Shown here piece after piece: positions 1 to 7,010 of a stretch of 23,960 nucleotides of DNA (positions within the stretch are counted from its first letter, which is position 1; each line of letters starts with the position of its first letter). The position numbers and the translations under genes are program-made. The notes below the pieces were generated by a model. It did not search any database. It was not told the DNA's origin and saw nothing but the letters and a program-made list of their open reading frames with translations. This DNA is from Actinophytocola sp036402745 (lineage in GTDB: Bacteria; Actinomycetota; Actinomycetes; Mycobacteriales; Pseudonocardiaceae), in contig NZ_DASWSJ010000158.1 of assembly GCF_036402745.1 (NCBI RefSeq), positions 1-23,960 on the forward strand, read 5' to 3'.

Positions 1-53
1 TGGCAGCCTCCAGCGGCGGCGACGCCGACGAGGCAGCAGCCTCCGGCGAGTAA
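1..53 (+). CDS. C-terminal tail of an unidentified protein (truncated by window start)
   Basis: Frame 3 is open from the window edge to a TAA at 51-53 and encodes a low-complexity Ala/Ser/Gly/Asp/Glu tail ending ...EAAASGE. A strong hairpin follows 12 bases after the stop, which supports this being a real gene end. Acidic, Gly/Ala-rich tails of this kind are seen on several actinobacterial cytosolic proteins, including Clp ATPases and chaperones, but 16 residues cannot identify the gene. Confidence 0.55.
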   Translation, partial: AASSGGDADEAAASGE

Positions 54-65
54 GCACGACGAGCC

Positions 66-103
66 ACGAAGGCGGGTCCGGTTTCGACCGGGCCCGCCTT
101 CGT
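66..103 (+). terminator. Strong hairpin terminator after the truncated gene
   Basis: The 17-base arms ACGAAGGCGGGTCCGGT (66-82) and ACCGGGCCCGCCTTCGT (87-103) pair completely, with one G-U pair, around a TTCG loop. There is no U-tract after it. That matches the I-shaped terminators common in high-GC actinobacteria. It closes the transcript whose coding part ends at 53. Confidence 0.88.
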
Positions 104-459
104 CGTCCCCCAGTCCTTCCCGTTGCTGCTGCGACCCTGCCGTGGCCTGCGGGTGGCTTGCTCATCGCTTCGGGTGGGTTTCGCGGCGGCCAGCGGCGGT
201 GCGCGGGCTCTGGGCGGCTCCGCGCAGACCAGCTGGCCCGGGCGCTGGCCTGCGTCGTGTGCTCGCGCTGATCATCTCGGGACCGCTGGCTCGCCAGCCT
301 TTGTTCCGGTCGGCCGGTGGTGGCGGTGTCCGGGCCGTTCGCGGCAGCGACTCCCACCAGACCACCCCTGGTCGGGCCCGCCATTGGCCGCCCGCCCGGC
401 CGCACCCCTCGATTTTGCCGTCAATGGTCGTTCCGGGGGCGTGGGCTCGTCGGGGCGCT
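104..459. other. Non-coding stretch, no supported gene
   Basis: Several short open frames cross this stretch on both strands, but they overlap each other, lack ribosome-binding sites and translate to Arg/Pro/Gly-rich sequence with no recognisable domain. I see no repeat, tRNA or mobile-element remnant here. It probably contains upstream promoter DNA for the gene at 472. Confidence 0.5.
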
Positions 460-465
460 TAGGGT
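460..465 (+). promoter_or_regulatory. -10 hexamer for a leaderless transcript
   Basis: TAGGGT fits the actinobacterial TANNNT -10 element. It is followed by exactly 6 bases and then the GTG at 472, so transcription would begin at or next to the start codon. No Shine-Dalgarno sequence is present, as expected for a leaderless mRNA. No convincing -35 is visible. Confidence 0.4.
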
Positions 466-471
466 TGGCGC

Positions 472-1002
472 GTGAGCGAGGGGGCGGGCCGGCGGTGGCT
501 GATCGTCGGGTTGGCGGGGTTGGTCGTCGTTGCGGCCGCGGTGGTCGTTGTGCTCGTCGTGGTCAATGACGGCGGTGACGCGGGCACGCCGATTCCCGCC
601 AAGGGAACGAGCACCCGGCCCTCGGCCGATCCCAGCGGGCTCCCGGCGCCCGACGCCGAACTGGCCGCGCGGACGCTCGACTACCTTGCCGGCGCCGGCG
701 CCCCCGCGATGACCATGCACCGCGCCGCCGTCGGGCTCGGCGCGAAGCCGACCGCCGAGCGGTGCCGGCAGGTCGGCGCCACCCTCGACCGCGACGCCCC
801 GCCGGACCAGCTGGTCCTCGTCATCGAGGCCGTGCCGGACGACGTGCTGCGCGGCGCCCTCGGCGACGAGCGCACCTCGCTGGGCGCCACCCTCACCGCC
901 TGCGTCGCCGGCCGTGCGATGGACGACGAGCGGGTCACCCCGCTGGCCGAGTCCACCGGCCGGGTCCAGCAGCGCCTCGACGAGCTGGAGGCGGCCCGGT
1001 GA
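472..1002 (+). CDS. Small membrane-anchored extracytoplasmic protein, function unknown
   Basis: The product has 176 residues. A short basic N-terminus (RRW) is followed by one hydrophobic segment at about residues 10-31, a Thr/Ser/Pro linker, and an Ala/Asp/Glu-rich domain predicted outside the membrane with two cysteines (about residues 85 and 143). No catalytic motif is recognised. The GTG start has a TANNNT element 6 bases upstream and no ribosome-binding site, suggesting a leaderless message. The TGA overlaps the GTG of the next gene (GTGA), so the secreted SGNH hydrolase downstream is probably translated by coupling and may work with this protein at the cell surface. That partnership is inferred from gene order only. 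Confidence 0.72.
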   Translation: MSEGAGRRWLIVGLAGLVVVAAAVVVVLVVVNDGGDAGTPIPAKGTSTRPSADPSGLPAPDAELAARTLDYLAGAGAPAMTMHRAAVGLGAKPTAERCRQVGATLDRDAPPDQLVLVIEAVPDDVLRGALGDERTSLGATLTACVAGRAMDDERVTPLAESTGRVQQRLDELEAAR

Positions 1003-2387
1003 AGCTCCTGGCCCTCGCACTCCTCGCCGGCCTGCTGGCGCCCACACCGACGCACCAGGCGCCGGCGCACCAAGCCCAGCAGCAGGACCGCACCTGGCTC
1101 GCCCTCGGCGACTCCTACTCCTCCGGCGAAGGCATCGAGCAGACCCCCGCCGCCTACAGCGACACCCTCGGCCGCGACTGCCGCCGCGCCACCGGCGGCG
1201 CGGCCAGCGCCTGGGCGGTCGAGGCCCAGCGCCTCGCCGGCACCGAGCTCCGCCTGCGCAAGCCGGACTTCGTCGCCTGCACCGGCGCCATCACCGACGA
1301 GGCGCCCTGGCAGGTCCACGAGGCTCGCGACCGCGAGGGCAGTCCCGACCGCTGGGACCTCGTGACCTTCAGCTTCGGCGGCAACAACATCAAGTTCTCC
1401 GAGGTCATCAAGGGCTGCCTCGGCGCCCGCCAGAAGTCCTGGACCGACTGGCGGATCGGCTGCGTCGAGAGCGAGGTCCAGCTCCGCCGCCGGGTCGACA
1501 TGCTGGCCGGCCGCGAGCGCATCGACCACGGCGAGTACGCGGGCAACATCACCATGCCCGAGCTGCTCGACCTCCTCGCCGGCGAGGTCGTCGCCCGCGG
1601 TGGGGACGTCGTCGTCACCGGCTACCCCAACCTCATCGAGGAGGTCGACCGCTGGGGCCGCGTCCAGAAGGTCACGGGCATGTGCTCCGGCGTCTCCTGG
1701 TTCGACGTCCCCATGCTGCGCGGCGTCGGCGCCTACCTGAACCAGCGGCTCGCCGAGGCCGTCGCCGACGCGAACCAGCGGCACCGCGCCGCGGGCGTCA
1801 CCTTCCACTTCCTCGACATCGCCCACGACCCCTACGAGCCCGCCGACGGGGCGCGACACGGCCGCTGCACCGACGACCCCTGGCTCAACGGGATCACCCT
1901 CGGCGACGACAAGGGCAAGAAGACGTACACGAACCGCTCGTTCCACCCCAACCAGAAGGGCCACGCCGCGACCGGCCGGGTGCTCGCCGACTACCTGCGC
2001 GCCCACCTCGACAGCACCCCGCCCCCGGGCGGTGCCAACGCGGTGGACCAGGCGTTCCTGGGAAGCTGGCGGTCCGTCGGGCCCGCGAACCAGCCGACCA
2101 GCGACCGGACCTATACAGCCGAGCTGACCCTGCGCAACGGCCCGGTCGGCACCCGGATCGGCGACATCACCTACCCCGGGCTGGACTGCTCCGGCTCGCT
2201 CACCCTGGTCTCGGCCGCCCCGGACAAGCTCGTGGTCGACGAGCACATCGACAACAACCCGGGCTTTTCCTGCACCGTGGACGGCACCGTCACGCTCACC
2301 CGCACGAGTGCCCAGCTGGCCTTCTCCTACGAGGCCGCCGAGGAGCCGGGGGTCGTCCGGGTGACCGCGACCCTGGCCAAGGCCTGA
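999..2387 (+). CDS. Secreted SGNH/GDSL-family hydrolase with a C-terminal beta-type domain
   Basis: Read from the GTG overlapping the previous stop, the protein has 462 residues. It begins with a signal peptide (VKLLALALLAGLLA). Block I is GDSYSSGEG with the nucleophile Ser39, block III is FGGNN, and block V is SFHPNQKGH with the catalytic His, an arrangement typical of actinobacterial secreted esterases/lipases. Paired cysteines suggest disulfides. After residue ~345 a Pro/Gly linker leads to a separate domain of about 110 residues (FLGSWRSVG...YTAELTLRNGPVGTRIG...DCSGSLTL) that is not part of the SGNH fold. It looks like an extracellular beta domain also met in actinobacterial sensor kinases; that comparison is from memory. 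Substrate is unknown: lipid, polysaccharide ester or cell-wall ester are possible. Upstream in-frame starts inside the previous gene are less likely because they would lack the signal peptide. Confidence 0.88.
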   Translation: MKLLALALLAGLLAPTPTHQAPAHQAQQQDRTWLALGDSYSSGEGIEQTPAAYSDTLGRDCRRATGGAASAWAVEAQRLAGTELRLRKPDFVACTGAITDEAPWQVHEARDREGSPDRWDLVTFSFGGNNIKFSEVIKGCLGARQKSWTDWRIGCVESEVQLRRRVDMLAGRERIDHGEYAGNITMPELLDLLAGEVVARGGDVVVTGYPNLIEEVDRWGRVQKVTGMCSGVSWFDVPMLRGVGAYLNQRLAEAVADANQRHRAAGVTFHFLDIAHDPYEPADGARHGRCTDDPWLNGITLGDDKGKKTYTNRSFHPNQKGHAATGRVLADYLRAHLDSTPPPGGANAVDQAFLGSWRSVGPANQPTSDRTYTAELTLRNGPVGTRIGDITYPGLDCSGSLTLVSAAPDKLVVDEHIDNNPGFSCTVDGTVTLTRTSAQLAFSYEAAEEPGVVRVTATLAKA

Positions 2388-2426
2388 ATGCCCGGTGCCG
2401 GTGCGGGCTTACGGCATGCTGTAGCC

Positions 2427-2636
2427 ATGGGCTTGGAGGACGACCCGTTCGACTGGCGGACCACGAAGGACGGGCAGGTGCTCGTGTCACGTGGTGGCCG
2501 CGTGGTCACCACCGTGCGCGGCCCGGCCGCGTCCCGCCTGCTCGGCCGGCTCGCGCAGGCCTCCGAGGACGATGCGCAGCAGCTGCTGGCGCGGGTCACG
2601 GGCAACTACAGGCGGGGGAACGAACGCCGTGGGTAA
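2427..2636 (+). CDS. Small conserved-looking actinobacterial protein, function unknown
   Basis: A 69-residue soluble protein starts at ATG 2427 (MGLEDDPFDWRTTKDGQVLVSRGGRVVTTVRG) and ends in RRGNERRG. It looks like a small beta-strand segment followed by a helix (residues 34-55). An ATG start 39 bases after the SGNH stop is preferred over the earlier frame opening because the upstream extension is low complexity. CATGCT lies 6 bases before the ATG, one mismatch from a leaderless -10. The last 8 bases overlap the GTG of the next gene, so the pair is probably cotranslated. No function can be assigned. Confidence 0.72.
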   Translation: MGLEDDPFDWRTTKDGQVLVSRGGRVVTTVRGPAASRLLGRLAQASEDDAQQLLARVTGNYRRGNERRG

Positions 2637-3645
2637 GTCCTCGACGCGGGAGCTCGACCCGCCGGTGGAGCCCGACTTCGACGACGACGGTCCGCGCCGC
2701 CGGTTCGGTGGGCGCAAGCTCGGGTTCCTGCTGGTGTTCCTGGCGCTGCTGTTCGTCGCGTTCGTCGTACTGCGGATAGCCGGCATCGAGCCGAACGAGG
2801 AGCTGGTCGCCGCGATGGCGCTGACGCCGTACGTGGCGGCGGGCGGGCTCGTGCTGGGGCTGCTGTGCGTGCTGCTGCGTCGTCGGGTGGTCGGCATCGT
2901 GGTGCTGCTGCTGGCGATCGTGCTCGGCGTGCTGCTGATGCCGCGCCTGCTGTCGGAGGAACAGCCGGCCGCGAACGGCCAGCGGCTGCGGATCATGTCG
3001 GTGAACCTGTTCCTGGGCAAGGCCGACCCGCGCACGGTGGTCGACATCGCCCGCAGCCAGAAGGCGGACGTGCTGGTGATGCCCGAGCTGACCCAGTCGG
3101 AGGTGGTGGCGCTCGACAAGGCGGGGCTGGCGAAGCTGTTCCCGGAGCGCCTCTTCGAGATCGGCGTTGGCGGCGAGGGCACCGGGGTGGCGTCGCGCTA
3201 CCCGCTGCGCAAGATCATCCTGATGGACGAGACGACCCTGTCCCAGCCGTCGATGGTGGTCGACCTACCCGGCCGCGACGACGTCGAGCTCACCGCGGTC
3301 CACACGCAGCCGGGCGTCCGCGCCAACAGCGCGGCGACGTGGCGCCGCGAGCTGTCCGAGCTCCCGGGCCCGACTCCAGGCGAGCGGGTCCGCATCCTGG
3401 CGGGCGACTTCAACGCGACCTTCGACCACGCGGCGTTCCGCGCCTTGGTGGACCGCGGGTACTCGGACGCGGGCGAGGAAATGGGCGACGGCCTGATGGG
3501 CACGTGGCAGAACCTGCCGCTCGGCCCCCCGGTGACGATCGACCACATCCTCACCGACAACCGCTGCGCGATAGCGAGCTACGCGGTGTTCAACATCCCG
3601 GGCAGCGACCACAACGCGATCGTGTCCGAAATCGTGATGCCGTGA
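2629..3645 (+). CDS. Membrane-tethered endonuclease/exonuclease/phosphatase-fold protein
   Basis: The 338-residue product starts at GTG 2629, with GGGGGAA 9 bases upstream. It has an acidic cytoplasmic N-terminus, three hydrophobic segments (about residues 31-51, 62-83 and 87-104), then an extracytoplasmic EEP domain from about residue 118. The expected metal and catalytic positions are visible in order: SVNLF (Asn), MPELTQ (Glu), VHTQPG (His), GDFNAT (Asp/Asn), TIDHIL (Asp-His) and GSDHNAI (Asp-His). The family hydrolyses phosphodiesters or phosphomonoesters in nucleic acids, lipids or nucleotides; the substrate here is unknown. The three-helix anchor plus external EEP domain is a common actinobacterial arrangement. 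It overlaps the small gene before it and is followed directly by the repeat array. Confidence 0.9.
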   Translation: MGKSSTRELDPPVEPDFDDDGPRRRFGGRKLGFLLVFLALLFVAFVVLRIAGIEPNEELVAAMALTPYVAAGGLVLGLLCVLLRRRVVGIVVLLLAIVLGVLLMPRLLSEEQPAANGQRLRIMSVNLFLGKADPRTVVDIARSQKADVLVMPELTQSEVVALDKAGLAKLFPERLFEIGVGGEGTGVASRYPLRKIILMDETTLSQPSMVVDLPGRDDVELTAVHTQPGVRANSAATWRRELSELPGPTPGERVRILAGDFNATFDHAAFRALVDRGYSDAGEEMGDGLMGTWQNLPLGPPVTIDHILTDNRCAIASYAVFNIPGSDHNAIVSEIVMP

Positions 3646-3652
3646 CCCGGGC

Positions 3653-3752
3653 GGCCTCCGGCCCCCGGAATCCAGCGTACTGACGGACACCGACACATTC
3701 TGGCCGCGACCGAGTGGACCTGTGGACAACCACCTGGATCAGGGCCGGACAT
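3653..3752 (+). repeat. Array unit A, with exact DnaA-box 9-mer
   Basis: This is the first full unit, 100 bases, beginning 7 bases after the stop of the EEP gene. The 9-mer TGTGGACAA at 3721-3729 is the exact reverse complement of TTGTCCACA. The tail GGGCCGGACAT leads straight into unit B. It aligns closely with unit E on the other strand. Confidence 0.85.
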
Positions 3753-3851
3753 GGCCTCCGGCCCCCCGGTAACCAGCGTACTGACGCACACTGACATTTC
3801 CGGGCGCCGCCGAGCGAGCCTGTGGACAGCGACCGTGATCGGGCCGGACGT
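3753..3851 (+). repeat. Array unit B, with near-consensus 9-mer
   Basis: A 99-base direct copy of unit A. It shares the head, the block AACCAGCGTACTGACG and the tail GATCGGGCCGGACGT. The box at 3821-3829 is TGTGGACAG, one base off the DnaA-box consensus. Confidence 0.85.
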
Positions 3852-3935
3852 GGCCTCCGGCCCCCGGTAACCATTCTACGGGCGCGGTCCGACAGTTCCG
3901 GCGTTCGCGAGGTGGCCCTGTGGACAGTCGGCGCC
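3852..3935 (+). repeat. Array unit C, lacking the tail
   Basis: The head and middle match units A and B, and the box TGTGGACAG lies at 3919-3927. The ~22-base tail after the box is replaced by the hinge GTCGGCGCC. Its stretch GTTCGCGAGGTGG resembles unit D rather than A or B, so C and D form the inner pair of the inverted array. Confidence 0.78.
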
Positions 3936-4021
3936 TTCCTTTGCTTGTCCACAGCCACCTTCGCGGGCGACGACGATTGTCGGTGTTGGACGGTAGGCTT
4001 GGTTCCGGGGGGCCGGAGGCC
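3936..4021 (-). repeat. Array unit D (inverted), with exact DnaA-box 9-mer
   Basis: Read on the minus strand from 4021, the GGCCTCCGG head is followed 68 bases later by the box; on the plus strand it is TTGTCCACA at 3945-3953, an exact consensus. Like unit C it lacks the long tail and meets C at the hinge near 3936. Confidence 0.8.
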
Positions 4022-4119
4022 ACGCCACGCCCGATCCCGGTGGTTGTCCACAGGCTTCGTCCACTGTGGCCGGGATTGTCGGCGTCCGTCGGTAGAATGG
4101 ATACCGGGGGCCGGAGGCG
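4022..4119 (-). repeat. Array unit E (inverted), with exact DnaA-box 9-mer
   Basis: Read on the minus strand from 4119, this 98-base unit has the GCCTCCGGCCCCCGG head and an exact TTGTCCACA on the plus strand at 4044-4052. Its tail CACCGGGATCGGG matches unit A. The unit also contains the palindromic word GTCCACTGTGG at 4059-4069, which recurs elsewhere in the window. Confidence 0.82.
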
Positions 4120-4149
4120 TCCACTTAGGACGGATCCGCGAGCGGGTGC

Positions 4150-5610
4150 CTACTTGCGCAGCGTCCCCGGGTACAGGAACTCGTCCGCCGGTTGCTTGTC
4201 CGAGTGGAACCACGCCGCGAAGAACTTGCTCAGGTCCTGTCCGGCGATCTTCTGCACGAACTGCTCGAACTCCGGCCACGACGCGTTCGAGTCGCGGTGC
4301 TCCGTCGCCCACTCGCGCAGCACGCGGTTGAACGCCTCGTCCCCGATCTGGCGGCGCAGTGCGTGCAACGCGAGCGGCCCCTTGTTGTAGACCGACGTGA
4401 ACTCGTTGCCCGGGCCCATGTCGTAGAGCTTCCCGCTCCAGAACCGGTCCGTCGAGCGGGCCACCTCCTGGCGGAACCGGTCGTCGAGGTTCGCGCCGTC
4501 CTTCGCCTCCGTCCACAGCCACTGGGCGTAGCTCGCGAAGCACTCGTTCAGGCAGATGTCCTTCCACGACTCCACCGTGACCGAGTCGCCGTACCACTGG
4601 TGCGCGTTCTCGTGCACGACGACCTCGAGCTCCGCCCACGCGGCATAGATGGGCCGGCCCTGCGTCTCCAGCGAGAAGCCGATGTTCTCGTTGATGTAGA
4701 TCCCGCCGGCCGCGCTCTGCGGGTACGGCCCGAACTTCGACGACAGGAACTCGAGGATCTCCGGCAGCCGCGACTCGACCCGCTTCTTCTCCTCGGCGCC
4801 CGGCGCGTACGCGCTCACCACGGGCACCCCGCCGGGCAGCGTCGACCGCTCGAACGTCCACTTGTCGATCCCGACCGTCGTGAGGTACGTCGCGATCCGG
4901 TTGGGCTCCGACCAGTGGAACGTCGTCCAGCCGTCGGACCCGCGGGTGGCCGGCGACTCGCGGCCGTTCGAGATCACGCTCCAGCCGTTCGGCACCCGCG
5001 CGTCGAGCTTGAACGTCGCCTTGTCGCGGGGAGTGTCGTTCGCCGGGTACCACGACGTCGCCGAGTGCGGCTCGCCCGCCGCGAACGCGCCGCCCGACGT
5101 CGAGAGCTGCCAGCCGTTCTCGCCGAGCGTGCCCTTCTCGGCCTTCTGCGGCACACCGGCGTAGCGGACCCGGGTGGCGAACTTGGCGCCATCGGCGATC
5201 GGCGCCGGCGGGGTGATCACCAGCTCGTGCTCGCCGGCCCGCGCGAACCGGGCCGCCTTGCCGTCGACCTCGACCGCGCTCACCTTCAGGCCCTGCAGGT
5301 CCAGGTTGTACTTGTCGAGCGGACCCGTCGCGGTGGCGGTGACCACGGTGTTCCCGTCGAGGTTGCGGTTCGCCGGGTTGTAGCTGATCGACACGTGGTA
5401 GCCGGTGACGTCGTACCCGCCGTTGCCGTCCTTGGGGTAGTACGGGTCCCCGACGCCGTCCGCGCCCGGCTGGGCCTGCTCCGTCGGCTGCGGCGCGGTG
5501 GTGGCGGCACCGTCCGGCGCCTGGTTCCCACCCGACCGCGAGGTGCACGCGGCCAGGCTCAGCGCGGCCAGGGCGAGGCAGGCGGCGCGGACGGCCGTGC
5601 CGTGATCCAT
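4150..5610 (-). CDS. M1-family zinc metallopeptidase, lipoprotein
   Basis: From ATG 5610 the protein has 486 residues. A lipoprotein signal ends in LSLAAC, so the mature protein should be anchored to the outer face of the membrane, followed by a Thr/Pro/Gln linker. The N-terminal M1 beta domain is followed by the catalytic domain with HENAH at residues 333-337 and the third zinc ligand in NECFASY (HEXXH-X18-E). The usual GXMEN exopeptidase motif is not intact: the region reads INENIGFSLETQGRPIY, a form I associate with compact actinobacterial M1 proteins. It is much shorter than PepN (~850 residues) and lacks the large C-terminal domain. A TTG start at 5616 is possible, but GGGAG sits better for the ATG. 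It converges on the EEP gene across the repeat array. Confidence 0.9.
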   Translation of the reverse strand: MDHGTAVRAACLALAALSLAACTSRSGGNQAPDGAATTAPQPTEQAQPGADGVGDPYYPKDGNGGYDVTGYHVSISYNPANRNLDGNTVVTATATGPLDKYNLDLQGLKVSAVEVDGKAARFARAGEHELVITPPAPIADGAKFATRVRYAGVPQKAEKGTLGENGWQLSTSGGAFAAGEPHSATSWYPANDTPRDKATFKLDARVPNGWSVISNGRESPATRGSDGWTTFHWSEPNRIATYLTTVGIDKWTFERSTLPGGVPVVSAYAPGAEEKKRVESRLPEILEFLSSKFGPYPQSAAGGIYINENIGFSLETQGRPIYAAWAELEVVVHENAHQWYGDSVTVESWKDICLNECFASYAQWLWTEAKDGANLDDRFRQEVARSTDRFWSGKLYDMGPGNEFTSVYNKGPLALHALRRQIGDEAFNRVLREWATEHRDSNASWPEFEQFVQKIAGQDLSKFFAAWFHSDKQPADEFLYPGTLRK

Positions 5611-5683
5611 TCTCAAACAGCTCCCGTCTTCGGTGACCGCCGCCCATCCTGGCTGACGCGCCGTGATGCCGTGGTGGGTTCGG

Positions 5684-5695
5684 ACGGTATATGAC
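5684..5695. promoter_or_regulatory. Overlapping divergent -10 elements
   Basis: On the minus strand TACCGT (5689-5684) is a TANNNT -10 for the M1 peptidase, giving a leader of roughly 65-70 bases. On the plus strand TATATGAC covers the annotated ATG of the hydrolase and could be the -10 for a start at GTG 5703. Neither has a clear -35. Confidence 0.3.
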
Positions 5696-6461
5696 TACAC
5701 CCGTGGCGACACGACCCGATGTGATCGAGTTCGGCGGCACCGGCCCCACCATCCTGCTGCTCCACGGCCTCATGGGCAGGGCCCGCACCTGGTGGCCGGT
5801 CGCCCGCTGGCTCACCCGGTACGGCCGGGTCGTCGGGCTCGACGCGCGCGGGCACGGCCGCAGCCCGCACCGCGGCGGCGGCTGGCACACCGAGGACTTC
5901 GTCGCCGACGCGGCCGCCGTCCTCGACGAGCCGGCCATCGTGATCGGCCACTCCATGGGCGGGCTGCACGCCTGGTGCCTCGCCGCCGAGCACCCCGAGC
6001 TCGTCCGGGCGGTCGTCGTCGAGGACATGGCGCCCGACCAGCGCGGCAGGACCGTCGACCCGTGGCGGGCCTACTTCGACTCCTGGCCGGTGCCCTTCGC
6101 CTCGCTCGCGCACGTCCGCGAGTTCTTCGGCGACCTCGGCGACTACTTCGCCGAGTGCGTGGTCGAGCGCGACGACGGCTACCACCTGATGGCCGACCTC
6201 GAGGACCTCTACGGCATCGCCGCCGAGTGGGGTGAGCGCGACTACTGGCCGTTCGTCGAGAAGGTCCACTGCCCGCTGCTGGCCATCGAGGCCGGGCACA
6301 GCGCGATGCCGCCGGGCCAGCTGGCACAGCTCCCGAGGCGCGCGCCGGGCGGCGGCCGGCACCTGGTCGTCGAGGGCGCCGGCCACGTCGTCCACCACGA
6401 CGCGCCGAACGCCTACCGCGGCGCCGTCGAGGCCTTCCTGTCCGACGTGCTCAGCCGGTGA
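5691..6461 (+). CDS. Alpha/beta-fold hydrolase
   Basis: The 256-residue protein has the alpha/beta hydrolase signature: LLLHGLMGRARTWW with the oxyanion-hole HG at residues 25-26, nucleophile elbow GHSMGG with Ser88, and the catalytic His in GAGHVVHHD near the C-terminus. No signal peptide is present, so it is cytosolic. The substrate cannot be read from sequence; the family includes esterases, lactonases and MenH-like enzymes. No Shine-Dalgarno sequence precedes the ATG. GTG 5703 (VATRPDVIEFGG) is a credible alternative start because TATGAC lies just upstream, and the domain would be intact either way. The 3' end overlaps the convergent phosphoesterase gene by 11 bases. Confidence 0.87.
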   Translation: MTTPVATRPDVIEFGGTGPTILLLHGLMGRARTWWPVARWLTRYGRVVGLDARGHGRSPHRGGGWHTEDFVADAAAVLDEPAIVIGHSMGGLHAWCLAAEHPELVRAVVVEDMAPDQRGRTVDPWRAYFDSWPVPFASLAHVREFFGDLGDYFAECVVERDDGYHLMADLEDLYGIAAEWGERDYWPFVEKVHCPLLAIEAGHSAMPPGQLAQLPRRAPGGGRHLVVEGAGHVVHHDAPNAYRGAVEAFLSDVLSR

Positions 6462-6981
6462 CGAGCAGCGGGTCCGTGTCTCCCGTGTGGGTGTCGCAGA
6501 CCGCGACCTCGCTCACCCGCGCCTTGATCGGCGCCAGCGGGAACAACGCGGCGAACCCCGCGGTCACCTGCGGCGCCTCGAGGCCCTGGGCGAGCGTGCA
6601 GTGCGGCACCCACGAGCCCGGCAGGTAGTACGCCGAGGGCTGCTTCACCTTCTTGGCCAGCACGTCGTGCACCGCCGAGTGGACGGCCAGCAGCTCGGTG
6701 TCGACGACCGCGCTGATCATCAGGCCCGCGTCGCTCGCGGAGAACGCGGACAGCGAGTACAGCCACAGCCGCGGGATCGACAGCAGCCGCAGGTCCTCGC
6801 GCAGCGCGTCCCGCGTCCTCGGCGGGATCACGCTCGCGAGCGCGAACGTGACGTGCGGCCGGTGCCGGCCGTGCGTGCGGGTGGCCAGGCTGGGCACTCC
6901 TGCCTGGTCCAGCCTGCGCCACAACCCACGCACGGCGGCATCGGCCTCGTCGTCGAAGTAGAGCTCCAGCGCCTGCGCCAT
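6451..6981 (-). CDS. 2'-5' RNA ligase / 2H phosphoesterase family protein
   Basis: From ATG 6981 the protein has 176 residues. The two histidine motifs that define the 2H phosphoesterase superfamily are present: HVT at 43-45 and HCT at 127-129. Members open or close 2',3'-cyclic phosphates on RNA or nucleotides; the natural substrate of stand-alone bacterial members is often unknown. An earlier in-frame start at 7032 would add a hydrophobic extension inside the upstream gene and is not favoured. The gene begins 29 bases after the stop of the amidase gene on the same strand, so the two may share a transcript. Its last 11 bases overlap the convergent alpha/beta hydrolase. Confidence 0.87.
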   Translation of the reverse strand: MAQALELYFDDEADAAVRGLWRRLDQAGVPSLATRTHGRHRPHVTFALASVIPPRTRDALREDLRLLSIPRLWLYSLSAFSASDAGLMISAVVDTELLAVHSAVHDVLAKKVKQPSAYYLPGSWVPHCTLAQGLEAPQVTAGFAALFPLAPIKARVSEVAVCDTHTGDTDPLLVTG

Positions 6982-7010
6982 GGCCGCAGGGTGCCACAGC
7001 GCCGCGACCG

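Larger units (their letters stand above)
3653..4119. repeat. Array of five ~100-bp units (3 direct + 2 inverted) carrying DnaA-box-like 9-mers
   Basis: Units A, B and C run head to tail on the plus strand and D and E run on the minus strand, giving a large imperfect inverted repeat centred near 3936. Each unit opens with a GCCTCCGGCCCCC head and has TGTGGACA(A/G) at an offset of 67-68 bases from the head. Unit spacing is 100, 99 and 98 bases. Three 9-mers are exact matches to the actinobacterial DnaA-box consensus TTGTCCACA and two differ at the first base. The array fills the gap between two convergent genes, encodes no plausible protein, and has repeats too divergent and too long for CRISPR. 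Possible roles are DnaA titration, a two-way transcription end, or a dispersed repeat family of unknown function. Confidence 0.85.

Noticed and set aside
123..569. Open frames in the 5' non-coding stretch
   Set aside because: Three overlapping frames on both strands, none with a ribosome-binding site, promoter fit or recognisable protein.
681..2246. Minus-strand open frame of 521 codons antisense to the SGNH hydrolase
   Set aside because: The plus-strand product has signal peptide, catalytic blocks and coupling to its neighbour. The antisense translation is low complexity.
3653..4119. CRISPR array
   Set aside because: Units are ~100 bases, diverged, in both orientations and without unique spacers; no cas gene is near.
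3590..6028. Minus-strand open frame of 812 codons across the repeat array and M1 gene
   Set aside because: It is a GC-driven shadow: it crosses the repeats and lies in another frame of the M1 peptidase, which has a full set of motifs. The translation is Arg/Gly/Pro-rich with no domain.
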